A DNA stretch of 64,000 nucleotides from Brachyhypopomus gauderio (taxonomy: Eukaryota; Chordata; Actinopteri; Gymnotiformes; Hypopomidae). The DNA lies in contig NC_135218.1 in assembly GCF_052324685.1 (NCBI RefSeq), forward strand, positions 22,860,851 to 22,924,850, written 5' to 3'. Shown in pieces: positions 1-37,851 of the stretch (positions are counted from its first letter, which is position 1; the number at the start of each line of letters is the position of its first letter). Under the pieces are notes generated by a model, which worked only from the letters and a program-made list of their open reading frames with translations, was not told the DNA's origin and searched no databases. The position numbers and the translations under genes were made by a program.

Positions 1-2480
1 TTTGTAAAATATGCCGCCCTGATCCTTTGAAGTGGGCTTGTGATGCAGTCCACATATTGGTAGGAGGCAATTCATGGCACTAATGACAGACCCCAAACAT
101 TTATCAACACTAGGCAAGATGGACAGCTAGTATTAATAGATCAAATAGCTCATGCAGCCGGAATCCACTGGACTCGGTTCGTTCTGATGTGTTCACCTTT
201 CACCTTTCAGGGTTATAATATCCCCTAATATAGAATTATTCATGAATATTAAGGAAGATCTGGGTGTGAGAGCACTAAAGGTATTATCTCCCTGAGACCG
301 GCATTTGTATGCAGCCAGTAAATTTAGAAGTGAATATTAAATCACTCTTCTCCCTCTCTCTCTCTCTCTCCCTCTCTCTCTCTCTCTCTGTTATTCTCTT
401 CCTGTCCTCACCTCCCTGCTCCCACACAGCGCCAGAGATGGTTCGTAAATTTCACAAATCTCCCTCCTCCTCCTCCTCCCTCCATTCTCCAACCAATCAC
501 GCCCATCGCATCCTCTCTCTCCTTCCTGATGACAGGTGCTCAGAAGCTTTAACGTAAGCTCATTTGGAAGGGCAACTCAGGGCAGCCAGGTTACACAACC
601 TCCTGACGGATCCCACGCCGGCCTTTCCAACGTTGCACGAGTGTGTTTCGCTCGCCGCACTTGTGCAGCGTAGCGTCTCTCCCGACGGCCTTGCGTGCAC
701 GAGTCTAGCACGTGTTTAGAAGTGCCGGCATCGCCACACAGAGCAGAGGTAGCCTGTGGCAGTCGGTCACTGACCTGATGAAAGTTCACGTGAACGTGTC
801 TGACCAACATGACCCCAGGGTGACGCGGGCATGACGTTATTTTTAGGGGTTTGGGCTCTCGTGTGTTGAAACAATTAGCTCACGGTGTTTAAACCAGACA
901 TGGTTCTCCATGAAAATGAACATATAGTCAGTTAAACCACCCTCTTATTTATGAAAGCATGTATGTTTATGAAGACAGAAAGCATACAGGAAACATTTGA
1001 ATCCAACACTAGACACAAACACACTGGAGCAGTCTGGATAAGAAGTAAAATCCACCTCTCTGAATTTTAATTTGCATCCGGTAATTATTCCCCCGAAAGC
1101 AATAACTTCCATTTCTTTTGGATAAATTTTATTCATACGCTTGTTGAATACATTTCCATTTGTTCCATATCATCATCACGCCCTGTCCTTATCATAGCTG
1201 GTGTATCTGAACGCCGCGTTGGCCACGGCCTCTGTTCCAATATGGTGTGTTTTCTCCCTCAGGAGGGGTTCCAAATGGGTCTGACTCTGGAGGGCACCGT
1301 GTTTTCTGCGGACCAAGCAGACATATGCTGAGGTCCAAGATCGTTTCTGTGTGGATGTCTCAACTTCTAACAGAACCTTTAACACTTCTATTGACATTTT
1401 GCATCGACTAAGCCATGAGACAGGTTGTACAAGTTTGCACAGGTTGTACAAGTTGTTTCTATTTTTATACCACAGTAAGTCATTCTACAGAGAGTTTGCA
1501 GAGCATTTTACAGCCGATTGTTGTTTTAATTATCTGAATGTTGCAGTTGAGGAATTGTTGAGTTACACACATATATGTGCATTTATATGTATGCATATGC
1601 ACACACACACGTGTGTGTTTGGTTTCAGGTGACTCACCATTAGTAGTTGTCAGAAAACTGTCTTGTAAATTACTACGGGTTGCCCAGGAAACTACTAAGG
1701 GTTGCCCTGGAAACTACTAGGGAGTGCAACAGTGAGCAGCTACACAAGATTGTGGCATAACTGTTTTTTGTGTTGATGGTTTCTTATTCACAGACATTTG
1801 CATTTTCTGTAATACCACTGCGAAGATGTATGCACAGTCACTTATGCAGAACGTCTGTTTGCTTTATAATGTGCTCAATGTTACATTTAGTAAATAAAGG
1901 AACGCTCACCGAACTCATCTTCCATCTTTACCAAAGATATTTCCCTTTGAAGCTGTGCGTGGTGTCACTTTTGTTTTGAATGTTTTTAAGCAGTCTGGAT
2001 CATCCCTGTATGAAAGGTTAACGTGTTAAGCCAAAAAACAAAAACACCAATCTGTCATGAGTGGTGTGTACATATAAAAGATAATGTCACAAATTAATAC
2101 AATCATACTTTAATGAAACACTTGTGCTCAGAGAAAGTACAAAAAGATCTATTAATGTTCATATGTAAATAAATCATCAGTCAAATGGTCCCTTATGGAC
2201 AGAAGCACCATCTTTCAGAGGTAGCAAATACGAAGTCTGTTCAACGGCCGATTTTGCAGTTGTGTTTTCGTCTGTATGGAAGGAGCAAGGAGGTCTCAAT
2301 CAGGTCCAGTGGACAACGTTCTCTCCTTGGCAACTGCATTAAATACCGTTGTAGTCTGTCACTATTAAATTACTCTGTGACCCTTAAACTGGAATTTCAT
2401 TAAAGTGATAAAAAATCAAACATCTAACAATCAAAATAGAGTGTGTGGTTGTGGCCCTGACATTAAAACATAATAGTCAT
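1..2480. other. Intergenic sequence, no gene recognised
   Basis: No open frame here looks coding: all are short, low in complexity or without homologous motifs. A CT-rich simple repeat lies at about 344-390. The stretch lies beyond the 3' end of the collagen gene. Confidence 0.6.
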
Positions 2481-2511
2481 CTGAACTTTTTTCAACAAGA
2501 AATCATACAAA

Positions 2512-2517
2512 TTTATT
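2512..2517 (-). terminator. Candidate poly(A) signal of the collagen gene
   Basis: AATAAA on the minus strand, about 285 nt downstream of the collagen stop codon at 2800-2802. It is a reasonable end for a short 3' UTR; no cleavage site can be seen directly. Confidence 0.4.
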
Positions 2518-2799
2518 AATAATACACAACAGTGCATGGGGCACATGATTTATGATCAAGGCATATTTAAATTAATAGGTCCACATGGCCTCTCATATAT
2601 TCATCTGCCCCAAGCTAGTGGAATTCCTTAATAAAGAATAAGAGTGAGAGTGTTATCATACTACTGAGGCTCATCGTCCCAGACTGGCTTGAGCAATAAA
2701 TACTGTGCTGGCAGACAGCTGAAGTCCTGCGTTTGGGCTTTTCGGCCGGGTGAGCAGTGTCCACGCGTGGGGCCGCAGGGCCCTTCGACCTCGAGGACC

Positions 2800-27230
<24,431 letters not shown>

Positions 27231-29721
27231 TATCGCTGTGGGACACGCGTGATTCACGCGAGGGTCCCGTAGAGGAGAGATATCCGCGTTACGGGCTTTA
27301 CCGACGGATGCCCTCTTTCTCAGGAGCGCAGCAGCAGAGTCGCTCCAGTGTGCAGCCACCAGGCTGTGGGCGCGTGTAAGAATCCCCGCCCTCCCTCTTG
27401 ATGTTCACAGCCTCTCATCAAGTCCAAACTAAAATAGCACCAGCTTGGCATCTGCGCGCTTAAAACAGGAGGCATAAAACGTATATGAACATTCTTTAAA
27501 AACATTCATAATGAACATCATTGTATGTTTATAATATATTACACTAATTTATTGATTGAATATTAAGATATTTCACATCATGGTGAAATGATGTTGTTAT
27601 TATTGTTGTTATTTTGTCCAATATCCCTAATCCTAAAATGTTTCATATTTTCTTCAAATTCTGTTTCTAACTTCCACATTTGGAACTTCTTATACTGTTT
27701 ATGAACCCGACTCACACTTCTTCTCCCAGGGTGAACTGGCCTCGTCGATGTGTGGCTCAACACCTCGAGATGCTGAAAACAGCTGTTCATGCGGAGCGAG
27801 AAAAGACATAGACGTGTCCCCCTGCCTCCAACGATCATGCAGCTAACTCACTACACACCACATGTGAGGGAGATGAACACTCCCGCTGGGAGGTGTCCCG
27901 CCTCCCTGGCAGTGTGAGTTTCGTTCGGTATTTTTCTTTATTCTGTATATTCCTGCTTCTCTAGCTGTGTGGGTTCGGGTCCCACACGAGAGGACTGTTT
28001 GATGGCGTACCATGTTGGCGCCTACAGCCGTACAGACAGACGCGTGCGGACAGTGTCCACGAGCGAGGCCTTGAAGCAAGAAGAGACACTTTTATGTTCG
28101 CAAATATTTCATTTCACCTTGTGTGGGTGAAACAGCTTCAGCAACCTGGGGCCGCGGTTTTTGAATGTCCCTCCCCAGTAAAACAGCACTTAAAAACACC
28201 ACAACCATTCATAACAGAACGTAGGCCTCAGATACGATTTATAATTATATTATAATATCTGGACATTCATCAGAAATTATTTGCGTTCATTTTTGGTTTT
28301 CCTGTACTGAATCAACAAGATATAATTTAACTGAGAATCCATGTGAGCAAAGTACAGGCTGTGATGGGCTAACACTAAGGCTCTTTTCCAAGTAAATGTC
28401 TGTAAGACTTTTTACACTCTACCTAGCGGTAGTTCATTTACGACACGGCTTCTTGAGAGCACTCGTAAAGAGCATCACGCATAATTTGGAACTTTCTTCA
28501 TGAAAGTTTTCTTTGGACCGGGTAGCCATGTTACCTGACTGAACAGCCCCTGCCAAATGACACAGACCATATCTCTGTACAATCATAGGACCTAAATATG
28601 TCCAGCACAAGGAGTAAAGACAGAACATAATTTCTTCTCGTTCATTCCCCTACAAGCGCTCGCTGTCCTCACACAGGTCGTTTGTTCCCATGCTTGTGAA
28701 ATTACAAGTGCCTGGTCACTGGGCTTATCGTTGTAATGGCCTAACTGACAGCAAGGGTCAGATGGCGTTTCCACAACAACCCCAGTGTAGCAGCCGTGGG
28801 CCCTGTGCTTGTTCTGACCAGCGAGTGGACGGAGTCACATGACCGTGTTCTCGGACAGGGACGTTTCGTAAAATGTTCCTCGAACAGGAACTGGCTGTAC
28901 TTTCTCCACCAAGCAGTGAACCTCATGAGGTCATGTGTGAGGGACTTATTCCGTAAATAAGGCATCCTTACATTTTGAAGAATGAAGTGCTGTTTTAAAC
29001 TGCACTCAGCACAGGGAACTCGCCTATTTATAAAAGCAACAGCAGTCATTATGTCGTATTATGTGAGGTTGTGTTCTTCACATCACTATGCTGCCCGATG
29101 TGGACCAGAGGAGGACGGGTCCCCCTTTCTGCGTCCTGGCTCGTCTCGAGGTTTCTTCCTCTCAGCTGCACGGACTTTGTTCTCATCACTGTTGCCTCTG
29201 GCTTTGCTCTGTAGGAACTTGGAACTGAAGTATATAATGAACTTTGACTGACCAACTTACCTGAACTCTTAGAGTCGTACTAATGCTGTTGAATACTGTC
29301 CTGTTTATCTCTTAAAGGAAGCTGTTATATAGTTACATTGAACATGCTGAATTGCCTCAGAATGCTTCTCTGTCATCTTCTTGATGTCCATGTGGGAGAA
29401 GTGATGGCTGGGTTCTACACACAGTTCTACACTACATTAGGTTAACAGGCTGAGAGTCCAACATTCACAATATCAGGACTCCAGATGTTAGTGGTTGTTC
29501 CGGCTTCACCAGCCATGTATATAGTTAAATATAGATATATGTTAGATATGTTAAATATTTGACTGAATACTACAAGTAAAATAACGTTGCTCTATCTAAG
29601 CTATACTCATCCAAACTTCACTTGCTGATGTCAAATTATCCCAAATTATGTTATACCAATACACCAAACAGTCCAGCCCACTAAGTACATTATAATGACA
29701 AGTCAATGTGATAATAATGAC

Positions 29722-29756
<35 letters not shown>

Positions 29757-30112
29757 AATGTCATTATAGTTAGGCCATTGTGTGTTTCCTGCAGTAGAAT
29801 ATTGACTGCAGATATATAGCAGATGATATATATATATACTATACTACAGGTATAGTGAATTCTACATGGGTTCATGGGTAGTTCATTAATGTTGGGACAC
29901 AGGGCCGTCAAATGTGACGCCGAAGTTGACGCGTTTGACAGAGGACACATATCAGCTTACTGCTCCCTCTCCATTATTCAGCAGCCCAGCGACTGAAGGC
30001 AGCTCCTTCTCTCTCACCATTCAGCTCACGAACAGCCAGGTCTGGAGCCGCCATGCCTACGGACTGACCCGCGGACCCTCGACCCCGCCAGGGGCCGGCC
30101 GCCAGCATCGAC
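27231..30112. other. Intergenic region between divergent collagen and pejvakin genes
   Basis: About 2.9 kb between two divergent start codons, so it must hold the promoters and 5' UTRs of both genes. A (AAT)n tract lies at about 29714-29755. The stretch about 29080-29230 (CTCGAGGTTTCTTCCTC, ACTGTTGCCTCTGGC) resembles a dispersed fish repeat. No other gene is supported. Confidence 0.5.
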
Positions 30113-31025
30113 ATGTTCGCCGCGGCCACTAAGAACTTTGTGAAGCAGGTGGGGGATACAGGACGCCTGGTCCCCGTCCCGAGTCTGAGCGAGGCGGACC
30201 GCTTTCAGCCCCTCAGCCTGGTCTCGAGGAAGAGGAGGAAACATTTCTGGAAGAAGACCAAATACATCTCGTCTCCGTTCTCCCTGAAAGACATTCTTGT
30301 GGGCGAAAACGAGATTACCGCAGGTAAAAGGCACAACAAACCCAAAAGGTCTAGTATTCTAATGTTGAAGAACAGCCTACATGATATCTACATGAATACA
30401 TAGAAAGGATTACATATGCATAAATGTTCATGAAATTTTGATCTGCTGTGATAGAAATGATTCATTTGCCACATTCGACAAGCACAGAAAACACATCAGG
30501 CATGACCTGATGATGACAGGCATGTAACCTTATCCATTTCTGGATATAGGAGTTTCATCTTACCAGCTCCTCAACTACGAAGACAAGTCAGATGTGACCC
30601 TAAACGGGCGTCTGGGTAACCATCTGATTCACGACGTGGGCGTTAATGTCACTGGTTCCGACTCGGTGGCGGTCAAAGCTTCCTTCGGGATCGTGACCAA
30701 GCATGAAGTGGAGGTCCCTACTTTACTGAGGGAGCTGAACGCAAGGTAGAGAACAGTGAGTCCGCAAAAGATGACACTTGGTGGGCGTGTTTACTGCAGT
30801 TTTGAGTTTCTCAGTGTCCGTGCCTTGAGTGTGCCTCTTGCTTTAGGAAGGTGGAGCTGGACCACTGTCTGATCCGCCAATCGAAAGACAGCAAGCGCAC
30901 CGTGCTGTGTGTGGTCATGGAGAGCATACGCACCACACGTCAATGTTCCCTCACCGTGCACGCCGGCATGCGTGGGACTACCATGAGGGTAAACAAATGC
31001 ACATATGCCCTTGCAGACATCTACA

Positions 31026-31070
<45 letters not shown>

Positions 31071-31968
31071 GTCTCGTACAGTTTCAGATAGACGACGGCC
31101 GTAACCCTAAAGGCCGAGACAAAGCCATCGTTATTCCAGCTCACACCACCATAGCGTTCAGCATCTGTGACCTCTACATCCGACTGGATGGAAGTCTAGG
31201 TGAGCAACACAGACAGCTGCCCTCGCAAATCGCTGTGGACTGTTCACAATACTTTACTGTATCTGCCTTCCATTCTCCATACTTGCATACTTAGACTGTA
31301 TACTGTCTCCTCTGCAAAGGCACTAAGTGTACTCAGAGGGCATGTGCCTGGAATTGGTCTCTTTGTGTGTGCAATAGAACATGCGTGTCTGAAACCTGCC
31401 CCATCACTGCCTTCACCCCTCTGTCCAGAGATCTGCGTAGCGCCGGAGTCTGTGGGAGGATTTGAGCGGGAGCAGTTGCAGGAACACGGAATTTCTTTTG
31501 GCAGACTGCGAAGGTTCCTGTCAGGAATCATTTACGGCAACCCCTTCAGAGCAGGTAATGTGATGGAGTCATGATAGTGCCAAACTCCAGTTTGACCAGT
31601 TCAGTTAATGCCACACTTGCCCAGAAGCCCCGTGCATGCGGTGAGCGTTCACGTGCCTCCGTCCTGCAGATGACCGGCCTTTTCTAGAGCTCATGCACAG
31701 CGACGCGTACATGGACGACACGGCCGACTTCTACGAGAGGGCGGCCAGCATGACGGACCTGTCCACATCGTACCTGCGTGACGACAAGCACACGCGGGTC
31801 AACCTGCTTAACCACAACATCCCCAAAGGGCCGTGCGGGCTGTGTGGGATGGGTCACCAGCGCCGCGAAACCGTCTACGGGTGCCTGGAGTGCTCCTCGG
31901 GCGGACAAAAGTATGTGCGCCTGCATGCCGTGCCCTGCTTCGACCTGTGGCACAAGAACATGCACTGA
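30113..31968 (+). CDS. pjvk: Pejvakin (gasdermin-family protein)
   Basis: Pejvakin is needed for hearing and is linked to peroxisome turnover in hair cells; it is the divergent, non-classical member of the gasdermin family. Six exons with clean junctions give 363 aa (human about 352): 30113-30323, 30550-30745, 30847-30988, 31082-31199, 31429-31554 and 31670-31968. Diagnostic blocks include [14 protein letters not shown] at the N-terminus, [24 protein letters not shown], and the C-terminal cysteine-rich segment [25 protein letters not shown] and [15 protein letters not shown]. The C-terminal CxxC pairs form the predicted zinc-binding region unique to pejvakin among gasdermins. Intron 3 carries a CA microsatellite. 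No defect is visible. Confidence 0.95.
31028..31069. repeat. CA microsatellite in pjvk intron 3
   Basis: About 42 bp of (CA)n ending 13 bp before the acceptor of pjvk exon 4 (exon starts 31082), so it overlaps the usual polypyrimidine-tract position. Confidence 0.95.
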
Positions 31969-32608
31969 CCTCCCTGCGTGGGGATAGGCTCACAGGCCTG
32001 GGGCGAGGAAGCTGATTGGGCCTCGTTGTGGAACTAAAGTTAACGGTCACCGGGGAAAAAAGTGGAAAACATTTGGGTGAATTCAAGCACCAGGGGTTAT
32101 GTATTCTGGGTGCTGGGTTTCTGAATGCTTTAGTACTCATGACACACAGCAAGAAAACAGATGAGAAAAATATAGGCAGATTTCATGGGGATATTAAATG
32201 GTAAGTCTGTTGTTTTGGGCCTGGAAAAAGAGGTTAACAGAGATTCACTATTACATTTAATTCAGGACAATAATTTTTCAGAGATTTCTTTGTTAAATCT
32301 ACATGTGAAAGGAGCTGCCATTTATAAAGGTGTTGCTCAGTCTTTCAGAATGTAAAAAACATCTAAACTGATTTTTTTTAAAGGTTGTTAAAAAAATGAA
32401 GATTTGTCAATTTGTTTACACACCAGGTCCAAAGCTCAGTCCTTTCATGTTGCTATGGTGCTCGTTATTGTGTTTACATACTGTATTAGTTTTGAAGTCT
32501 AAATCTTCCTCTGAAAATGAACCGGGGTGTTTGGGCACTATAATACCACATGCAGGACAGTGGGACAGTCTGCCCATATCCTCTTACCTTTACACCAGCA
32601 CCAGCTGA

Positions 32609-32649
<41 letters not shown>

Positions 32650-34901
32650 ATAGGTACTTGAATAATTAAGGGTTATAATAAATTAACTAGTGGATCACGT
32701 GATAGACAGAAGTCACTGTCTTGCTATCTCAGGTGAGAACTAGGTTGTTGTTGTTTTTTTGCAGTTGGTAATCTAGACTAGCTTCCACAACACTTCACAG
32801 CAGCAAGCTACCTGCTACAAGAACTCTCCGGAACACTAAAATCTCTGAAATACTATAAACATTACTGTTTGGGCCGGTTCCTGCCAACTCTACCAGTCCC
32901 CCCAGTTCATGGCCCAGTTCTGGATTCAGCTCTATTCAGGTCTCACTTATGTTTGTTAGCATCAGTAAAATTTCAGTTTGCATTATTTATTTCCATGTTC
33001 CTCTGGCTTTCCAAGTTTATGAAATGTTCATTTACAGAACGGTGGAGTTTCAAAAAAATTTATTAACCCTTCCACTCTGAAGGTATATTTAACAAGATAT
33101 ACCAAATAAATTCTAAATGTGAAAGAACTATATCAATACTACATAGAAACAAAATGTGGTTGCAAGAAAGTAAAAACTATAAAAGTCATTTACATTTAAA
33201 AATTATTAGGCCTATTGGGTAGATTGGGAAAGATTATTGGGTAAACAAACTGACCATTTTTTCATCTATATATGTCACAAATGATCTTTAAAGTTTCTTG
33301 GATGTTCATTACAAATCTCCAGACGATCCAGCTCGGAGGAAGGGTTGTTTGGAGAACTACTTTTCTGTGGGGTCTGGAGAACAGACATGTTAACATGACG
33401 TGTTTCAAGAAAATCAAGGACATGAACTAGGCCTGCGTAGGTTGTCATGGAATGCCTCGTTTGCTCTGAATGAAAAGTTCGTTCTCAAATAACTTCAACT
33501 TCGAGCGCAGCCCGAAGCATCAGCTCCGAATTACTGTTTAGCAGAGACGAGTTTTTAATGTACTGTGTCAATGTTTTAAGGAACTGTTTTGAAATACAAA
33601 TAAAAGTGTGCAGCTGAGCGTGGGATTAAGCTATACGGACTCTTGTCTCGTGCAACAGCCTAGTAACAAATCACAAGAATGAAACGGAGTCTAAAATTAA
33701 AAGCCTGCAATATTTTCACCCCTTAAGACTGAACTTAGTCCAACAGATGTCCATCACCTCATTTTCCAGACCACCACCCCCCATACTATACCCAGCTCTT
33801 GTATTATGAAGTATGATAGCACCATCTGTTGGTGAAAGTATATTATCACATTGTAAAAAGTATACCTCTTCCAATCAAGAGTCTGATTTTGAGACAGTTC
33901 TAAAGAACCTATATGATTATGGAACAAAACTGTAGATGCTTTTTTTTAATTAAGTGAACTTCTCACTATATTGGCAGTTGTTTCAAGATAATGTTTAAAA
34001 CCAGAAAAAACACTCTATAAGATATAGAAATTTCAGTAGTCCTAATATTCTTAGCTGAGAATTAGAATATGAAAATTAGATACTAATGTACAATGGTTTA
34101 TTTTGCGAATACCTGCTTTCACAGAGTGCACACCCAACATTAATAGTAAGAAAATAACAGACAGGGGAAAAAAAAATGATTTTTCCAGTTGTTTATTACT
34201 TAAAAAAATAATTACCAACATTTTGCATGAGTGCCAAAACATCAGACAGACAACAGACGTCAGCATCATCTCAGCTGTCTGTAACACGCTCACACATTCA
34301 CTGCTCCCCTCCACGTACAACTGAGCAGGAGACACAAACGAGAGAACACCCAACCTCCAAAAAAAGGTGTATCCTCAATTATAACCTTAAACCAACAGAA
34401 CGTAGCTCATTAAGTTTACATTTTAAATTAAATAAGCATTTATATTTATTATTATTATTAAAATCCTAAGAAATGGGGACCAAAGCAGATTAGAGAAGGG
34501 TAATAGGTATGGAATGTCATGACAGTAGGTTCTGAAGGTCTGAGGGTTCGGGGATCTACCGACGTCCCACTCCACAGCTCCCCCATCCTACGTTAGGGTG
34601 AATAGGTCTGTTCTGAAGATACCAGACTCTTGTCGTGACAACAGCCGGCCGGTGAAAATGCTACTGAGCAAGGCCTACAAAGCACGAGGCGGATGAAATT
34701 CACTCCGTCTGCATCTGTTGGGGATTGATCACTCCTTCCAGCTCAGCCCAACAAAACCAAAATAACAAAAAACTTGCATTAATAAAATACAACCTGTTAG
34801 AATCAGTGACGAATATTATATATATATATATATATAAATAAAACAGATATAACAATCCATCTGCTTTGCCATTGCATTTTTTATCATACAGTACAGACCC
34901 G

Positions 34902-34932
<31 letters not shown>

Positions 34933-35732
34933 CAAACACACGTTTGTAGTAGCATTTAGCGTTTTCATCCGTAATGCTCACTGCCCTACTTAGTACTGAA
35001 GATTAGAGTCCAAGAGGAACAAACGATTGTGTGAAGGCACTTGGGGTCCGTGTATCTACAAGAAGAGAACGAGTCCACAGGATTAACACTGGTGCAGTCA
35101 CTGCTCAGTACCGCAGTTCTTAAATACATTCACTCCTGCCATTGTTTACAATTCTTCAGACAAAATAACAGTCCCAAACATCTCACAGCAGGCAACTCCT
35201 GACTGCTTCCTGCCTACAGCAATAAATAGCTTGTCCTCTTCCTCGTTTGGACGCCACGGCGAACGTGAAATATACTATAAAACCGCGATTCGGTTCGTTC
35301 CACATGCCTGGAGACCTAGAGAGGAGGAGCAACTGTGTGTGTTCACCTGTCCACTCCATTTTGCACACATCCAAACCCTCAGAGCTGGATTCTTGAAAAG
35401 GGGGCTATATGTATTCACAGACTCACCCCTAGGGGGCGATATGACAAATCTGGGAATGGCTAGTATTAACAATAACAAAAAAAAAACCCCACACAACACA
35501 CACTACGCTCTCGTCTTACTGACTTTGCCACCTGTAGACTTGCCTCTGTAGTCCAGTTCCGTAGCGTAGAGCCTAAAACAACCCAATCAAAGTCGTAGGA
35601 ACATTCCGGATGACCGGGCGGGGCGAGTCAGATGTGAGGATGGAAGTAGCGGTCCACCCACAGCCTCCGCACACGAGGCGCAGAGGACACGCGGGCTGCA
35701 GTCCTGTGTTCTGGTCGAGGTCGGTCGTCTGT
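31969..35732. other. Convergent 3' UTR and intergenic region, pjvk and senp2
   Basis: pjvk (plus) and senp2 (minus) end toward each other here. Sequence is AT-rich without coding character. Simple repeats: (CT)n/(CA)n at about 32611-32650, (TA)n at about 34815-34836, (CA)n at about 34901-34938. A possible pjvk poly(A) signal is at 33599-33604. Confidence 0.5.
33599..33604 (+). terminator. Candidate pjvk poly(A) signal
   Basis: AATAAA about 1.6 kb downstream of the pjvk stop codon. Plausible but unsupported by any second signal I can see. Confidence 0.3.
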
Positions 35733-37819
35733 CTACTGAAGCAGTCTCTGTTTGAGGATCTCCCAGATCATGGCCTTTCTGAAGTAGGGCATGTGACACT
35801 GCCAAGGACACACAGAGATGTGATGCCCAACGCCGTCTGACCTGCTCAACTCACGCCACCTCTATTGCAATGCAGACTGAGCGGATGTTTGTTACCTGTC
35901 GGAAGGTGAAAGGTCGGCCACGAGCGATGTAATCGGCGTACTTGCACACAAAGACGCCACAGTCACTGCCGTTCTTCTGATGGGGCACCTCCTAAACGTG
36001 AAATTTCACACGTGCCAAAAAAGTTGTTGTATCTACACACCACAGGTCAACCTCTACACGTCAGGACGTCAGGACACGGCAACGCGTCCCGTCCTGCACC
36101 AGCGTACCGTGGTTCGCAGACTGCTCACGCTCCACTTCAGGTCTTCTAGATCTTTGCCTTTTTTGACCTTGTACTCTTCTTTCAGGTACATCCTGTGAGA
36201 AAGCAAAGAGCACCATGAGACCCCCACATCCGCGTGAGCGAGACTCCCGTAGATCCGTGAGCGAGACATCCAGAACACTCACAGTATCAAGTTACATATG
36301 TCCTCATGCCTCTGACCCATGGAGTCATACGACCTCACCGACTTTGTTCTGAACTCAACAGCCTAGAGGAAGAAAACACAACACCATATATCAGAACTAC
36401 ACCACCCAGGCCCACTCCAAACTACACCACTCAGGCCCTCTCCAAACTACACCACTCAGGCCCTCTCCAAACTACACCACCCAGAACCTCTCCAAACTAC
36501 ACCACCCAGGCCCTCTCCAAACTACACCACTCAGGCCCTCTCCAAACTACACCACTCAGGCCCTCTCCAAACTACACCACTCAGGCCCTCTCCAAACTAC
36601 ACCACCCAGAACCTCTCCAAACTACGCCACACAGAACCTCTCCAAACTACGCCACCCAGAACCTCTCCAAACTACGCCACCCAGAACCTCTCCAAACTAC
36701 ACCACCCAGAACCTCTCCAAACTACACCACCCAGGCCCTCTCAAACAAATTCACTTAAATCTCTGAACAGAGTTCTGACATTTCCTGGCAAACGCAGCCC
36801 GGCGTGTGACGTGCAGGACTACGACTCACCGCGAGAGACCAGTGCACGCCCAGGTGGAGAGGAACAAGGATGACGTCGTACAGGAAGAGGTCGACGGCCT
36901 TGGTCCAGCGGCGCACGGCCGGGTGACCTCCAGACAGGAGCTTGGGGAAGAAGAAGGTGCTGAAGCAGTAGACCTTCCTGCCAGTCTGCTCGCTGCGCGC
37001 CATCACCAGGTTCAGGTAGAAATTTATCACCTGTCGCCAAGACAACGGGGACGCGGGATGGAATTAGCACACTGCAGTGGGAATATCCCATCACCAGCAG
37101 GTTATGGTTTGTGAAGCAGCAGAGATCTGGTAGAACGTGAACCTCTACATGGCCCTGATCTCAGGGGCCGGTGTACCTCATCATTGAGCCAGCTTCCCTC
37201 CTGCAGGGTTGCCAGATCCCTCTGTGTAATCCGTAGCTTGAAAGCGCTGCTCAAAACCAGGTTTGGGTCTCTCTGGGCAAGGGCAGCACTCACCTCCTGC
37301 TGCATCTCCTGCAGTACACATAACACAAACATTAACACAGAAGGCCTGTAAATTACCATATGAATTACCATATGCATTCGAATTACCATATGCATTACGT
37401 TATTAATGTACTTGATAGAAAATGTCTTTCCTCGTTTATGAGTTCTTAGCAAAGCTATGTTGTTTTGCAAACGCTAATGCCTTTAATATTCCCAACCATG
37501 GAATGTTAAAGCATAAGCAATAATAAAAGGGAGGAGGGACCATGAAGGAAGTGGAGGAGGTCTGATGCTGCTAACCTTGGTCAGTCTGGGGAACTCCTCC
37601 TCACAGCGCCTCCCTGTGTCTGGGAGGGGCTCGCACCGTGTCTGTGCAGCAGGCTGGTACACTGCAAACGTCTCTCTCTCCTTCAGGTGCAGCCTGGTCT
37701 CCACCTCCACAGACAGGTCCACGTCTACTGGCTGCAGGGGCGGAGCCAGAGAGACACAAAATGGGCAGGGTCAGAGTAATAAAAATAAAAGACTACCAAT
37801 TTTGAAAGCAACAGTAATA

Positions 37820-37851
<32 letters not shown>

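Noticed and set aside
309-557. Open frame starting MQPVNLEVNIKS with a long LS repeat
   Set aside because: The LSLSLS stretch is a translated CT microsatellite. No splice or homology support.
27960-28035. tRNA-like T-arm (GTGGGTTCGGGTCCCAC)
   Set aside because: No matching D-arm, anticodon arm or acceptor stem could be found around it. At most a decayed SINE head.
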